Shown here piece after piece: positions 1-9,307 of a stretch of DNA of 64,000 nt (position 1 is the stretch's first letter; the number at the start of each line of letters is the position of its first letter). Under the pieces are notes generated by a model. It had not been told where the DNA came from. It did not search any database and saw only the letters and a list, made by a program, of their open reading frames with translations. The stretch is from a virus, in IMG/VR virus record IMGVR_UViG_3300032046_000005, positions 51,633 to 115,632 of that record, one strand, 5' to 3'. A program made the position numbers and the translations under genes.

Positions 1-342
1 TATTTTAGAACTGATTCTGTTTTTTTTATCATGTTCCAATGGAGAAGGCATTTGTCGTTCGTCGTGAAAGTATGCCAATGCTGTATGAATTGCTCGTAAT
101 TCATCTTCAGTTTTTATTTTCAATTCAATATCCAAGTTTTCTTTTCCAATCTTAACGTTTCCTTTTTCATTTTCCCATTTTATCTTCACATTTGAATTAG
201 GATAGTTCTTTTCGTAATAATCAATAACTTTTAACAAGAATTCTTTCGCTTCGATATCAAGTTTTTGTTCTACATCTTCTCGTTCTTTTTGTTTTACTTC
301 AGAAAGCGATGGGATATATTTGTTCGTTTCGTATTTTTCCAT
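1..342 (-). CDS. Hypothetical protein, 3' end outside window
   Basis: An open frame runs leftward from an ATG at 342 to the window edge, giving about 114 residues without a stop. The protein is charged and lysine/glutamate-rich, begins MEKYETNKYIPSL, and looks like a coiled or helical soluble protein. It lies downstream of the capsid gene and an HNH endonuclease on the same strand, so it may belong to the head operon. I do not recognise a family. The real length is unknown. Confidence 0.6.
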   Translation of the reverse strand, partial: MEKYETNKYIPSLSEVKQKEREDVEQKLDIEAKEFLLKVIDYYEKNYPNSNVKIKWENEKGNVKIGKENLDIELKIKTEDELRAIHTALAYFHDERQMPSPLEHDKKNRISSKI

Positions 343-443
343 GTTATCACTTCATTTTTAAATGTTTTATATATAATATGATACTAAATGTTATATCAAT
401 ATTATATAGTTCATTGTTTCTAAAAAAATTAGTAAAAAAGAAA

Positions 444-1118
444 CTATTTCATATAAAAAAGATTATGCGCTTCTGATTGAGTTCTTCTTGGAATATTGAA
501 ATATTCCATATTATTTCGAATAGTTGTTTCGTTTGTGTTTTTTAACTTAGCAATTTCAATAGCAGATTTTTGATTTTTTTCAAGTGTTCTTTCTTTCATA
601 TTTTTTTCTGTTAGCCAATATAATTCAATTAATTCTTTTTTTGTGAAATTTACACATTCATTTTGTTTCATATATTGTAATTTCTTTGATTCTCTTTGAG
701 TTCTTTCTTTCATGTTAAAATTTTTCATATTTCTTAAAATTGTTTGTTTTGTACAATTTTTAATTTTTCCTATTTCATTGTTTGTTTTCTGATTAATATC
801 TAAAATATTATGTTCCATATTATATTCAGAAATCCAATATAGTTTGATTAATTCTTCTCTTGAAAATAAAAAGATTTTTTTCTTTCTATCATTATGACAT
901 TTATCACATTTTTCTGTATAATCTTTTATATCTCTAGTATATGGATTAGGATGTTTGTTGAATGTCCAACTTGTTCTGACTCTTCTTCCACAAATTTCGC
1001 ATATTCCTTTTCTTGGATAATTTCTATTTAACCATATATGAATTGAATTATTACCTGCTTTATCTCCTTTCCAATTATGGTGGTTTTCTCTATATTTATA
1101 TGACTTTTTCTTAATCAT
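444..1118 (-). CDS. HNH-type homing endonuclease-like protein with C-terminal HTH repeats
   Basis: The N-terminal part has an HNH/zinc arrangement: CEICG near residue 40 and CDKCHND near residue 72, with the DYTEKC spacing typical of phage HNH enzymes. Two similar helix-turn-helix-like segments follow (each with an ELI.LYW start and a TIRNNM-type recognition helix), as in NUMOD-type DNA-binding tails. The frame opens upstream to 1229, but those residues are Phe/Ile/Leu translated from A/T runs, so I start at ATG 1118. It sits just downstream of the capsid gene, a common site for free-standing homing endonucleases. It is a selfish element and probably not needed for the virion. Confidence 0.7.
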   Translation of the reverse strand: MIKKKSYKYRENHHNWKGDKAGNNSIHIWLNRNYPRKGICEICGRRVRTSWTFNKHPNPYTRDIKDYTEKCDKCHNDRKKKIFLFSREELIKLYWISEYNMEHNILDINQKTNNEIGKIKNCTKQTILRNMKNFNMKERTQRESKKLQYMKQNECVNFTKKELIELYWLTEKNMKERTLEKNQKSAIEIAKLKNTNETTIRNNMEYFNIPRRTQSEAHNLFYMK

Positions 1119-1253
1119 ATATATAAAAACAACATCATCTAAGATTAATTTGATGATTATAAAATAAAAATATAAAAAAAAGAAAAAAAATAAAAAAATT
1201 AATTTGGTTCTTTCAAACCAATATTTCAATTAATAGTATTGTTAGAATGCTTC

Positions 1254-2225
1254 CTAAGTTAATGTCAAAGTGCCCGTCCGTTGTATGGCAGTGCTATATC
1301 GTTCAATCAAGCGTCCTGACCATATTAATAACCATTCGTAATATGCATTGTTGGTTCCACCACTATGTTCCATGTGAATCCTAAAAGGATATCCTTGAAC
1401 TAATTCTAAGGTTGGTACAATTCCTCTAGATCCTCTAGCTTCTCGTTGTTTTGGAGCAATCATTGCCATGCGGTATTTAACTCCTGAGTAATCAATGAAG
1501 TTAGGACTTGTTTCCCAATTTTGAATGTATTTCTTTTCGAGTATTCGTTGATGTTCAGTAATACCTACTGTTGAAAAGAAATGGTTTTCTAATTCAGCGT
1601 ATTTTTCTGTAGTTAAGTCTGAGAAAATTGGATATTTTGGCAAGTTATGTCCTGCAGTTAGCAAGGCATTTTTCATTGTAACAATTGTTGCTAAATAGTC
1701 CCCAGCAGTTTGCATGTCATCGTCTCCATCAATTCCTCCAGCAATCGTTGTTCCTCCATTGAATATTCCAGTGAACTCTCCTTTACCTTTGAAAGGATCC
1801 ATAGTTGATACTGGATTTTTCATTTCGTCTCCCCAAGCTAAAAATTGATCTACTTGGTTAACCATCACGGGAATAGTTCTCTTGACTGTTTCTTTTATCA
1901 AATCTCCATTAATCAATTGATTGTTTTTAAATTTATCAACATCTTGTAAGGAAATCTGAACTTTACAAGCCAAGTAAAGTAATCCAATTGTGGTCTCGCC
2001 GAAACGAGGTACGATTATGTTAGCATCGTGTATTGAACTTGACATCTGTGCTCCATCTGGTTTCTTCCAATCAAAGTATGTGAGTTTATCTATACCTTCT
2101 CCTATGTTTCTTACTAATCCATTCGTATTAAAAAAGTTCCATAATGTCGGTTGTACAAGAACGAATTCCCATACATACTTTTCTATCGTTTTGGATAGTA
2201 ATTCATTAAACATTTCGCCTACCAT
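1254..2225 (-). CDS. Major capsid protein, HK97-fold candidate
   Basis: At 323 residues the protein has the size and position of an HK97-type major capsid protein: it is the last gene in the order protease, scaffold, decoration, capsid. The segment GEGIDKLTYFDWKK (about residues 42-55) recurs nearly unchanged in a second capsid-like gene at 38624-39322. The C-terminal part is beta-rich with a WLLIWSGRLIERY segment, also shared with the paralogue. No signal peptide or membrane segment is visible. The capsid call rests on context and fold-like features, since I cannot run structure prediction. The start ATG at 2225 is 5 bp from the preceding stop. Confidence 0.72.
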   Translation of the reverse strand: MVGEMFNELLSKTIEKYVWEFVLVQPTLWNFFNTNGLVRNIGEGIDKLTYFDWKKPDGAQMSSSIHDANIIVPRFGETTIGLLYLACKVQISLQDVDKFKNNQLINGDLIKETVKRTIPVMVNQVDQFLAWGDEMKNPVSTMDPFKGKGEFTGIFNGGTTIAGGIDGDDDMQTAGDYLATIVTMKNALLTAGHNLPKYPIFSDLTTEKYAELENHFFSTVGITEHQRILEKKYIQNWETSPNFIDYSGVKYRMAMIAPKQREARGSRGIVPTLELVQGYPFRIHMEHSGGTNNAYYEWLLIWSGRLIERYSTAIQRTGTLTLT

Positions 2226-2229
2226 GTGT

Positions 2230-2721
2230 TTAGTTCTTCACCCATCTGGCATAAAAGTATTTTCGAGTAGCGCTTGCACCTGTTACGGCTTCTAAAGCAA
2301 TCATTTGAAAGTTATCGTTTGTATCTGCAACGGCAAACACTCCATCAACGCATTTGAGTTTATTCCCTTTCGCAATTGTAGTATTCGTTTCAGATAAAAC
2401 AAGAATATCTATTCCTTGTTTTGGAACTCCTACACGAATCCACGAATTATCAGCAAAGGGATGATCATAGTCTCTATAAAATATTCCAGTTGCATCAATT
2501 GTTTCTACTTGTGGCATATATTGTAATGCAAATCCAAAAATAGCTTCATTTTCTCCACATAAATCGATATCAGATTGTCCTGCTTCGCCATATTCTGTCA
2601 CAGCCATACCAATTGCTATATCAGAACCAGTACATTGTCTATCAACCACTCTTTCCCATTGTCCCTTATAAAGTAAAGTACTAATTGCTAAACCTATAAG
2701 AGTCGTTCCTAATGATACCAT
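2230..2721 (-). CDS. Putative head decoration/stabilisation protein
   Basis: A 163-residue, Gly/Thr/Val-rich, probably all-beta protein placed directly before the capsid gene with a 4-bp gap. Small beta-rich proteins in this slot (DUF2190 or gpD-like) commonly trimerise on the capsid surface. The N-terminal stretch SLGTTLIGLAISTLLYKG is hydrophobic but too short to call a membrane anchor. I see no catalytic motif. A fibre or minor capsid role is also possible. Confidence 0.5.
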   Translation of the reverse strand: MVSLGTTLIGLAISTLLYKGQWERVVDRQCTGSDIAIGMAVTEYGEAGQSDIDLCGENEAIFGFALQYMPQVETIDATGIFYRDYDHPFADNSWIRVGVPKQGIDILVLSETNTTIAKGNKLKCVDGVFAVADTNDNFQMIALEAVTGASATRKYFYARWVKN

Positions 2722-2727
2722 TTTTTA

Positions 2728-3930
2728 TTATGCCTCTAGAAAGTAACGTTTTTTCATATCATCTGCCATAGATTTGAAGTCTTCTTCCTTTAATTCCGGT
2801 TCGATAAGATCTTCAGTATCTCTTTTGATTGCCATTTCAAATCGTTTTTCTAATTTTTCTAGTTCTTGAATCGAATCGTTTTTCAACTCTTCTACAGGAA
2901 TTTGAAAATCGTTAGAAATTCTTTTTACGATTTCTTGTCGTTTAGCTTCTTTTTCTTTAGTTTCTTTTTCGTCAACTTTAGCCTTGAATGCAAGAAAGTC
3001 TTTTTTGAACGAATCTAATTCTTTATCAGCTTTTTCTTTATCAGCTTTTAAGGTTTTTAATTCTTCATATTTTGATTTCAAGAAATCGTATTCTTTAGCG
3101 CACACTTCAACAGTGTCACCTTTTTCTTTCTTTTCTCCAGGTTTTTCAGTTTCTGGTTCTTCCTCTTCTTCTTCCTCTTCTTTTTCAGGTTCTTTTTCTT
3201 CTTTAGTCATGTCTTTCTTTTCAGGTTCTTTTTCTTCTTTAATATCGCTTGTATTCGTATTTTCTGATCCTTGTTTTTTCATTTTACTTTTCACTTCTTT
3301 CGCACACTGCTCCCTAGACTTTTTGGTTTGTTCCATGCATTGGGAAATTCTTCGTTCCATCATTGCCGTGGAACCATCCGGTTTAGTCTCGGAAGTTTGT
3401 GTCATTTCGAAATCCGTTTTACTTTCGCCTTTTGTTTCATTCTTAATAGCGTTTGTTTCGTTTTTACTCAAATTCGAATCGTCAACAATTCCATCTATTT
3501 CATCAAGCAACATGTCATCGGTAAAGTCTTTCTTACCTCTCATTGTCTTGAAAGCTTTAGCAAGTTTTGCTTTTGCTTGAATTGATTTACTATCTGAATT
3601 CAATCCAGCTTCTATGCATTTATCGCCTACTTTACCATCCTTTCCCATCAAACCTTTCGATTTACACCAAACTCTAAACGAACCTGGTTCTTTTACGGTT
3701 TCAGAAGGCAATGTTTCAGATTCAGAATCTTCGGAATTATCTTGTTCGTTCTCGTTAATAATATTGCTCAAATCTTTAGTTTCGATCACATCATCAGATT
3801 GACAATTGCAATCTTCAGTAGTATCTTCTTTCTTGAGATCCAACTTGTATATTTCATCGTCTTTGTCAACATAGTAAAGATCGTTCTCTACTTGGTAAAA
3901 ACGATGTTCTGAGTCTTTTACTTCAGACAT
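2728..3930 (-). CDS. Acidic coiled-coil scaffold-like protein
   Basis: This 400-residue protein is extremely charged, with an unbroken run of eight glutamates near residue 250 and a long heptad-rich C-terminal coiled coil (about 280-365). It lies between the protease candidate and the capsid gene, exactly where scaffolding proteins are found. The N-terminal third has Cys-containing segments such as VWCKSKGLMGKDGKVGDKC and QCMEQTKKSREQCAKEV, which are unusual for a scaffold and may bind metal or DNA. The C-terminus (MKKRYFLEA) could be the capsid-binding helix. The role is inferred from composition and order. Confidence 0.55.
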   Translation of the reverse strand: MSEVKDSEHRFYQVENDLYYVDKDDEIYKLDLKKEDTTEDCNCQSDDVIETKDLSNIINENEQDNSEDSESETLPSETVKEPGSFRVWCKSKGLMGKDGKVGDKCIEAGLNSDSKSIQAKAKLAKAFKTMRGKKDFTDDMLLDEIDGIVDDSNLSKNETNAIKNETKGESKTDFEMTQTSETKPDGSTAMMERRISQCMEQTKKSREQCAKEVKSKMKKQGSENTNTSDIKEEKEPEKKDMTKEEKEPEKEEEEEEEEPETEKPGEKKEKGDTVEVCAKEYDFLKSKYEELKTLKADKEKADKELDSFKKDFLAFKAKVDEKETKEKEAKRQEIVKRISNDFQIPVEELKNDSIQELEKLEKRFEMAIKRDTEDLIEPELKEEDFKSMADDMKKRYFLEA

Positions 3931-4000
3931 TTATTTTTTGTCTTTTGGTTATTTAAAACAAATAGTATATTGTTATAAATAGATAATAATTTGTTTATAT

Positions 4001-4132
4001 CTAATAGATTAATTGATTTTTTTTGTTCTTTTTTTCGTTTGAAATAGATTTTTTCAAGTTACAAAGATCTTTTTCAGTTGTATCAAGACTTTTTTCGATT
4101 GAATCTCGAATCGTTATTTCTTGTTCGCGCAT
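4001..4132 (-). CDS. Small hypothetical protein (43 aa)
   Basis: A short frame from ATG 4132 to TAG encodes a charged helical peptide beginning MREQEITIRDSIEKSL. It fills the 250-bp gap between the protease and scaffold genes on the same strand. A TATA-like TATTTATAT lies directly before the start. No family is recognised, and it could be a chance frame. Confidence 0.35.
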   Translation of the reverse strand: MREQEITIRDSIEKSLDTTEKDLCNLKKSISNEKKNKKNQLIY

Positions 4133-4177
4133 ATAAATATATTAATACTTTTTTTAATCTAATATTTTTATTATTGA

Positions 4178-5014
4178 TTAATTATTAATGGTTTTTTTTA
4201 CGCTTACAACACACGGTATGCCATTAGCGGTCGAGCAGCGATCCAAATCGGCGTTGGAGAGCGAAATTGCGAGGTGATCCAAATAAAGGATTTTCTGAAT
4301 TCCGTTTTCAACTTCATCCTTAAACCCAATGCTCACATTATAACCACCTCTTTTCGGATTGAGTAAATCTGTTACTTCGGCTATGTTTTTAAACATTACA
4401 ACATCTCCATACATTACTTCTTTTTCATCATCAGGAGACCAGTTTGCAGCATAGCCAATGACTTCTGCAGCGTGGGCATTTTTTTCTATTGATCCTTTTA
4501 ATGGAATATAATCAGTTTTTCCAAATACATCTTTGATATTATTCCATTCTTTCTTCAATATTATTTTTTGTCCGTCTTTTGTGTATTCAAATTCATTTGC
4601 TCGTGTAAGAATTCCATGTAAAACTGTGAAGTCCTCGTTCATTTTCTCGTTGAAGTCTTTCGTGATGTCGTTGAACGTGTCAATTTCAACGAAGTCTTCG
4701 GTCATATTATCAACGAAATCTTTTCTTGCACATTCGTCTCTACAAATTTCTTGTAAATCGCTCAAGAAATGTGTAAATTCTTTTTGTAAATTTAGATCAT
4801 TTTTAATTTCATCCCAATCGAGATGAAGTAAAGTATCATTATATACATCTATCGTTTCTCTTAAATCTTCAAGAAATATTTTGCTTTCTCCTCTCACATG
4901 TTCTTTTACTGAATGTTCGATTCCTTTTTTTGATGTTCGCTCATATTCAGAAACAGGATAATCTTCAGTAAAATCATTAATATTTCCAATGCATTTAGCG
5001 ATTATCTTTTTCAT
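4178..5014 (-). CDS. Prohead protease candidate (DUF2213-like)
   Basis: The 278-residue protein ends with features of DUF2213 prohead proteases: IPLKGSIEKNAHAAEVIGYA, then YNVSIGF, then LDHLAISLSNADLDRC, which matches the family pattern of a Ser-Ile-Gly strand followed by an asparagine/aspartate-His-Leu-Ala motif. In that family the His and Ser are thought to be catalytic and to cleave scaffold or capsid precursors during maturation. The N-terminal half is acidic and helical and contains several DFTED-type motifs that recur in neighbouring virion genes. Position before scaffold and capsid agrees. Confidence 0.6.
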   Translation of the reverse strand: MKKIIAKCIGNINDFTEDYPVSEYERTSKKGIEHSVKEHVRGESKIFLEDLRETIDVYNDTLLHLDWDEIKNDLNLQKEFTHFLSDLQEICRDECARKDFVDNMTEDFVEIDTFNDITKDFNEKMNEDFTVLHGILTRANEFEYTKDGQKIILKKEWNNIKDVFGKTDYIPLKGSIEKNAHAAEVIGYAANWSPDDEKEVMYGDVVMFKNIAEVTDLLNPKRGGYNVSIGFKDEVENGIQKILYLDHLAISLSNADLDRCSTANGIPCVVSVKKTINN

Positions 5015-5015
5015 A

Positions 5016-5135
5016 TTATTTCATTACACTGTATATATTATGTGAATTATCAGGTTTTTTCTTTATGCACGATCTTCCTTCGTAATGAACTCGACCACAT
5101 TTTCTGCATTCTTTTTTTATTGTTGCTTTTTCCAT
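5016..5135 (-). CDS. Small zinc-knuckle protein (39 aa)
   Basis: ATG at 5135 opens a 39-residue frame ending one base before the protease gene start. It contains CRKCGRVHYEGRSC, a plausible zinc-binding CxxC...C cluster with a histidine. Tight packing and the Cys spacing argue that it is real. It belongs to the crowd of tiny zinc proteins in this genome; the function is unknown. Confidence 0.5.
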   Translation of the reverse strand: MEKATIKKECRKCGRVHYEGRSCIKKKPDNSHNIYSVMK

Positions 5136-5189
5136 TTTTACATCTTCATTTTTTTGTTAATTTTTAAATGATTTTTAATTACTAATAAT

Positions 5190-5342
5190 TTAATTCTTTT
5201 TATCTTCAACATCAACAATTCTTGCAATTCCCATCTTGACTAATTGTTGAGCTTGTTCTTCAGTAATATCTTTTTCAATTATTGCTGAATCAAAAAAGAT
5301 TTTATCGTTTTCTTTAAACTTGATTTCAATTATTCTTTTCAT
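5190..5342 (-). CDS. Small hypothetical protein (50 aa)
   Basis: A 50-residue frame from ATG 5342, overlapping the end of the metallopeptidase-type gene by 17 bp. It begins MKRIIEIKFKEND and contains EEQAQQLVKMGIARIVDV, the compact alpha/beta look of small phage head proteins. Overlap with the preceding gene suggests translational coupling. No family is recognised. Confidence 0.5.
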   Translation of the reverse strand: MKRIIEIKFKENDKIFFDSAIIEKDITEEQAQQLVKMGIARIVDVEDKKN

Positions 5343-7728
5343 ATTTTTTCATTCTTTCTCTAAAAAATTTACTTATTTCCGGAAAGTATTGGTATTGTTT
5401 TTTATTTTCTTTCCAACTTTCCCAAATATATAAAGGTTTTTTTACTTCATAATATCGTTTAAAACTTTCAGCAAACAATTCTTGAACATCGTTAGCTTCA
5501 TATCTCAATCCTTCAGCCATATTTTTTTTATATTCGTATTCAAAACTTCCTTTTTTATCATCTGCTTCTTTTTCCCAAATATCAGCATCATGTAACATTA
5601 TTTTTTTGTATTTTTTATGAATGCTTTTAAAGATTTCTTGATCGTGCAGAGTTAATCCATACCAAACCGAATGTCCAAGTTCGTGTCTAGTAGTTGATGG
5701 CATTGCTTTTCTGTTTAATATTATATTATTGTTTCCAATCAAATAAACTCCTTCAATATCGTTATATTTTCTAGTCCAACCAACTTTTTTATATGCTTCT
5801 GGAACTTTTCCATTGTCATCTTTCATATTTGGGTCATCAGTTATTTGGTTATAAACTCTTACCTCATTTACCATTGCTTTTAATCGAAACGGAAAACTTC
5901 TGATTGTTTCGTCAATTACTCGAATTTCCCAAGGATCTCTCGTTAAATCTATGTTTTTATCAACCTTCAAACTTAATTCTGATTTTTGGTAAGGTTCGTC
6001 TGAAAAATAACCTTTATACAATATTGCATTCAATTCTTCTGGAGTATAATATTTTGGTTTAGGAGGATTTCTAATCTTGTATAAATGTTGCCTTCCTACG
6101 GTTGAATTGAACCAATGATATGATTGACAAAATGTGCAAAAATATTTACGTTTCAAATCTTCGGTTAAATCGTTAAAATCATTCAATTGCAAAACATTGA
6201 ATTCATGAAAGTCAATGCGGGGCAATCCCAACACTCCTCCACCAGTTCTAAATCCTTTAATCTTCATTTCTCTCATTCCTTCTCTTGCTTGAAGCCATTT
6301 TTCGACTCTTGAACCAATGTCGGGATTTTGAGTTGGATTAGGAGTTGTTCGTTTCATTTGTCTTACAATTTCGTCAAACTTCTTGACTCTTGTAACGGGA
6401 ACTCGATTCGAAACCGTGTATGGAACTAATGATGCTGTTGTTCCTCCAATCGTTTTAATTTCTGGATGAAAATATGCGGGACCTAATTTTGATGATGTTA
6501 CTTTTTCTCCTGCTTGATGTCCTCTAAGATTTTTCCACACCCAACGACCAGGAGAACCGCTTTTAAGAAGGGATTTCCACGCTTCTTCTGCTACTTCTGG
6601 AGATTGGAATTTATATCGATATGTTCTTTGAGGAGTTAACCCTTTTGGGTGAAATTGAACAAGTAATTCGTTATTGAATTGTCCTCCAGCTTTAACGTTT
6701 GTACTTGAAACAGGAGTGAGTTGTTTTGTGTATTTTTCGAGGTTTTCTAGTATTTCTCCTTGAATTTCAGCGCCAGTTTCTGTATTGGTTAACGAAAATG
6801 GAACAGTTATACTTTGAACTGGTCCAACTTCAAATGCTTCCTCGCCAAGTTGTGATCGAATCGATTTACCAACGGTCGTTCGTTTAGCTCCAGAAATCAT
6901 TGCACTAGGAGTTCCTTTCTTCAAACCTCTTATGTCTTCAGTGAAATCGTTTATTGTGTCAAATGTGTTTGCAATGTCTTCTAATGTTTCGCTTAATGAT
7001 TTAGGTAAGGGATAATCTTCAACAAAATTATAAGCAATTATTCCTTTTTTGAGATAATAATCATTAAATGTTTTTGAAGCAAATGCTTTATCAATAACAA
7101 GAGTTGGAATATTCAACAATCTTGCTAAAGTAATATCTCCTCTTCGTAAAAGATCAATATCTTTCCAATCTTTTCTGGCTTTTTCTTTTACTGAAATAAT
7201 TAATGGACTAATTCTTTTTGAACTTTCTATGATATCATACTTATCTCCATAAAATTCTTTCAAAAATATATCTTTATCTAATTTTTCAATTTCTTTTATT
7301 AGATTTTCAGCAACTCCTTCAAAAGTTTCTGGAGGCAAATCTTTTATATCAACTTGTTTAGATAAAGTAGGAATTCCTATTGATTGTAAATAACAATCAA
7401 AACCTATAACTCCTATATTTGTTTCAAGAGCTTTTTTTAATTGTCTTCCACAAATTTCACATTTTGCGTGATATTCTTTTTTTATGATAATTTTATTTAC
7501 TTTTATATTTTGTTTATTCTTTATAAGTTCTTTGTCTTTTTCAACTTTTTCTTTTTTATATTCTTCGAGTTTAATGATTTTGTTCTGTAATTGATTATGT
7601 AAATGTTCTTTACCAACATCAGAATCAAAGTAATGATTAGACTTGCAGATGTTACAAAAATATGTATTCTTGTTATCTAGAGCAATTTCTCCAATGCTTT
7701 CTAGATGTATTGGTTTATAAACTTTCAT
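5326..7728 (-). CDS. Large virion-type protein with zinc motifs and C-terminal HExxH metallopeptidase domain
   Basis: About 800 residues. The N-terminus has a C-x2-C-x3-H-x9-H motif (FCNICKSNHYFDS) also found in the next gene and again here near residue 535 (FCTFCQSYHWFNS). A C4-type motif (CEICGRQL...GFDC) lies near residues 91-117. The central region has a YRYKFQSPEVAEEAWKSLL stretch reminiscent of KTSC domains. The C-terminal domain has RHELGHSVW (about residue 679) and ELFAESFKRYY (about 748), a zincin active site with a downstream glutamate. Its place between portal and protease suggests a MuF-like or injected head protein. I start at the internal ATG 7728, since the frame opens further upstream inside the preceding gene. 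The peptidase domain is firmer than the virion role. Confidence 0.6.
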   Translation of the reverse strand: MKVYKPIHLESIGEIALDNKNTYFCNICKSNHYFDSDVGKEHLHNQLQNKIIKLEEYKKEKVEKDKELIKNKQNIKVNKIIIKKEYHAKCEICGRQLKKALETNIGVIGFDCYLQSIGIPTLSKQVDIKDLPPETFEGVAENLIKEIEKLDKDIFLKEFYGDKYDIIESSKRISPLIISVKEKARKDWKDIDLLRRGDITLARLLNIPTLVIDKAFASKTFNDYYLKKGIIAYNFVEDYPLPKSLSETLEDIANTFDTINDFTEDIRGLKKGTPSAMISGAKRTTVGKSIRSQLGEEAFEVGPVQSITVPFSLTNTETGAEIQGEILENLEKYTKQLTPVSSTNVKAGGQFNNELLVQFHPKGLTPQRTYRYKFQSPEVAEEAWKSLLKSGSPGRWVWKNLRGHQAGEKVTSSKLGPAYFHPEIKTIGGTTASLVPYTVSNRVPVTRVKKFDEIVRQMKRTTPNPTQNPDIGSRVEKWLQAREGMREMKIKGFRTGGGVLGLPRIDFHEFNVLQLNDFNDLTEDLKRKYFCTFCQSYHWFNSTVGRQHLYKIRNPPKPKYYTPEELNAILYKGYFSDEPYQKSELSLKVDKNIDLTRDPWEIRVIDETIRSFPFRLKAMVNEVRVYNQITDDPNMKDDNGKVPEAYKKVGWTRKYNDIEGVYLIGNNNIILNRKAMPSTTRHELGHSVWYGLTLHDQEIFKSIHKKYKKIMLHDADIWEKEADDKKGSFEYEYKKNMAEGLRYEANDVQELFAESFKRYYEVKKPLYIWESWKENKKQYQYFPEISKFFRERMKKYEKNN

Positions 7729-9307
7729 TATCTCGTAAATTTCCCACACGAATCATTTTCACTTTCTTGAAATCTTTCTTATTTTTTGGTTCGAGAATCG
7801 TTTGAACCTTGAACTTGCCGTTCACGCGACAACCAACTGCTTTTTTACCTTTTCCAATGTTGAATGTTCGATATGTACCTTCTTCACATTCAGAAGGATC
7901 AAACTGTTGTTTTCGTATGAAGTTTTCAGTTTCGTGAATTTTTATCGTGTCTTTTGCAAATTTATGTTTGGCTCTTTCCTTTTCTTCCTCATATTCCATT
8001 TTCTGATGCTGTTTATGAGTTTCTTTATCAAGTTTTTCAAATTTTTTAGTTAATTTTGGATTATGGACAATTTCTTCTTTTGTTTCTCCTTTAATTCCTT
8101 GTAATTCGTTCATTTCTCTTTCCAATTTCTTGATTTCGTGAATCAATCGAACTCTTTTTTCTATTTTCAAGTTTTTAGCTTTTTTGATTCTTTCATAATA
8201 TTTAGCAAATGGAACGAGTGTTTTTTTCTTATGCGCTATGATATCCATCAAGATCATTATCAGTTCTTTAAGAACACTCTTAATGTTTGGATCGTTATCA
8301 GATAAGTGTCGTAATGTATCAACGCGTTTGTTAACTGCCTCTTGTTTTCTTTTCACGCGATAATTTTTCCATTCTTGATCTTTTTCTTTCTTTATTGATT
8401 CTTTTTTTGGATGTTCTTTATTGTGTTCTGATTCTGCTCGTTCTCGTTCGTATCCGGTTTGTTCGATCAACTTTTGAACTCCTTTTTCGCGTTCAGAAAG
8501 TTCTTTTTCTTTCTTGGTTGGTTTTTTAGGTTGTTTTGGTTCACTTGGTTCTTTCTTAATTACTTTCTTTTTCTTTACTTTTTCTTCTTTCAAGCCTTCG
8601 TAAAACTTTTTCTTGCTTTCTTCTTTTTCTCGTGGCGTTCTTTCCTTTTCCTTGTTTGCTATAAAGTTCTTAATTGCCTGTGCTTGAGTCTCTCCTTCGT
8701 TCATGCACACGTGTGTTCCTCTTATGGTTATCCAGTTGCATTTCGATGCGTCAAAATCTGTTTTTGATTCAAAAACATTATTGATTTGCCATAAATTATT
8801 TTTTGGTAATTTGATTTTTGAAAATGCTTTAAATATGACTGCATATCTTATACTATCTTTATCTTCATCTACTTTTTGAAATTCAATGTTCTTAATATCT
8901 TGTTTTGCAAGTTCATGTTCAAATTCTTCTTCATGACCTTTATCAATCCACACATCAATTTCTGTTTCTTTAAGTTCTTTTTTTTGTTTAACCAACTGTC
9001 TTTTTTCTCGTTGTTTTTCGAGTATTTCTCCTGTTTTTTCCCAAGACTGTTTCCATTCTGGTTGATTGTATTGTTCAAGTGATTTTTGACTCTTGTTCAA
9101 ATGTTCTCTTCCTTTTTCAGAATCATAAAAATGATTGCTTTTACATATGTTGCAATAATAAGTATTTTTATTATCTTCCACAAAATCCTCGTCAAGATCC
9201 TTGAACACTTCCTCAAGCAAATCGCGCTCGTCAAAATCTGGATGTATTTTCTTTAATTCGTTGTATTTCCGAATTATCGTTTCGTGTTTGAAATCTGTTT
9301 CTAACAT
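7715..9307 (-). CDS. Lysine/glutamate-rich virion-type protein with CCHH motif
   Basis: A 530-residue protein sharing the motif YCNICKSNHFYDSEKGREHL (Cys52, Cys55, His59, His69) with its downstream neighbour. The middle is a long, highly charged, Lys/Glu coiled region (about 220-430). Two Cys-containing beta modules stand out: NWITIRGTHVCMNEGE near residue 195 and CEEGTYRTFNIGKGKKAVGC near 475. It overlaps the next gene by about 14 bp, so the two are likely co-translated. A head-associated or internal protein is likely. No enzyme motif is visible. Confidence 0.5.
   Translation of the reverse strand: MLETDFKHETIIRKYNELKKIHPDFDERDLLEEVFKDLDEDFVEDNKNTYYCNICKSNHFYDSEKGREHLNKSQKSLEQYNQPEWKQSWEKTGEILEKQREKRQLVKQKKELKETEIDVWIDKGHEEEFEHELAKQDIKNIEFQKVDEDKDSIRYAVIFKAFSKIKLPKNNLWQINNVFESKTDFDASKCNWITIRGTHVCMNEGETQAQAIKNFIANKEKERTPREKEESKKKFYEGLKEEKVKKKKVIKKEPSEPKQPKKPTKKEKELSEREKGVQKLIEQTGYERERAESEHNKEHPKKESIKKEKDQEWKNYRVKRKQEAVNKRVDTLRHLSDNDPNIKSVLKELIMILMDIIAHKKKTLVPFAKYYERIKKAKNLKIEKRVRLIHEIKKLEREMNELQGIKGETKEEIVHNPKLTKKFEKLDKETHKQHQKMEYEEEKERAKHKFAKDTIKIHETENFIRKQQFDPSECEEGTYRTFNIGKGKKAVGCRVNGKFKVQTILEPKNKKDFKKVKMIRVGNLRDNESL

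Noticed and set aside
1119-1229. Longer N-terminus for the HNH protein
   Set aside because: The additional residues are a Phe/Ile/Leu run encoded by A/T tracts that look like the promoter region.
3120-3240. Simple repeat or satellite of TTC/CTT units
   Set aside because: It is just the Glu-rich coding run of the scaffold gene.
2984-3580. 198-residue plus-strand frame opposite the scaffold gene
   Set aside because: Serine/phenylalanine runs are the complement of Glu/Lys codons in the acidic scaffold; no start context.
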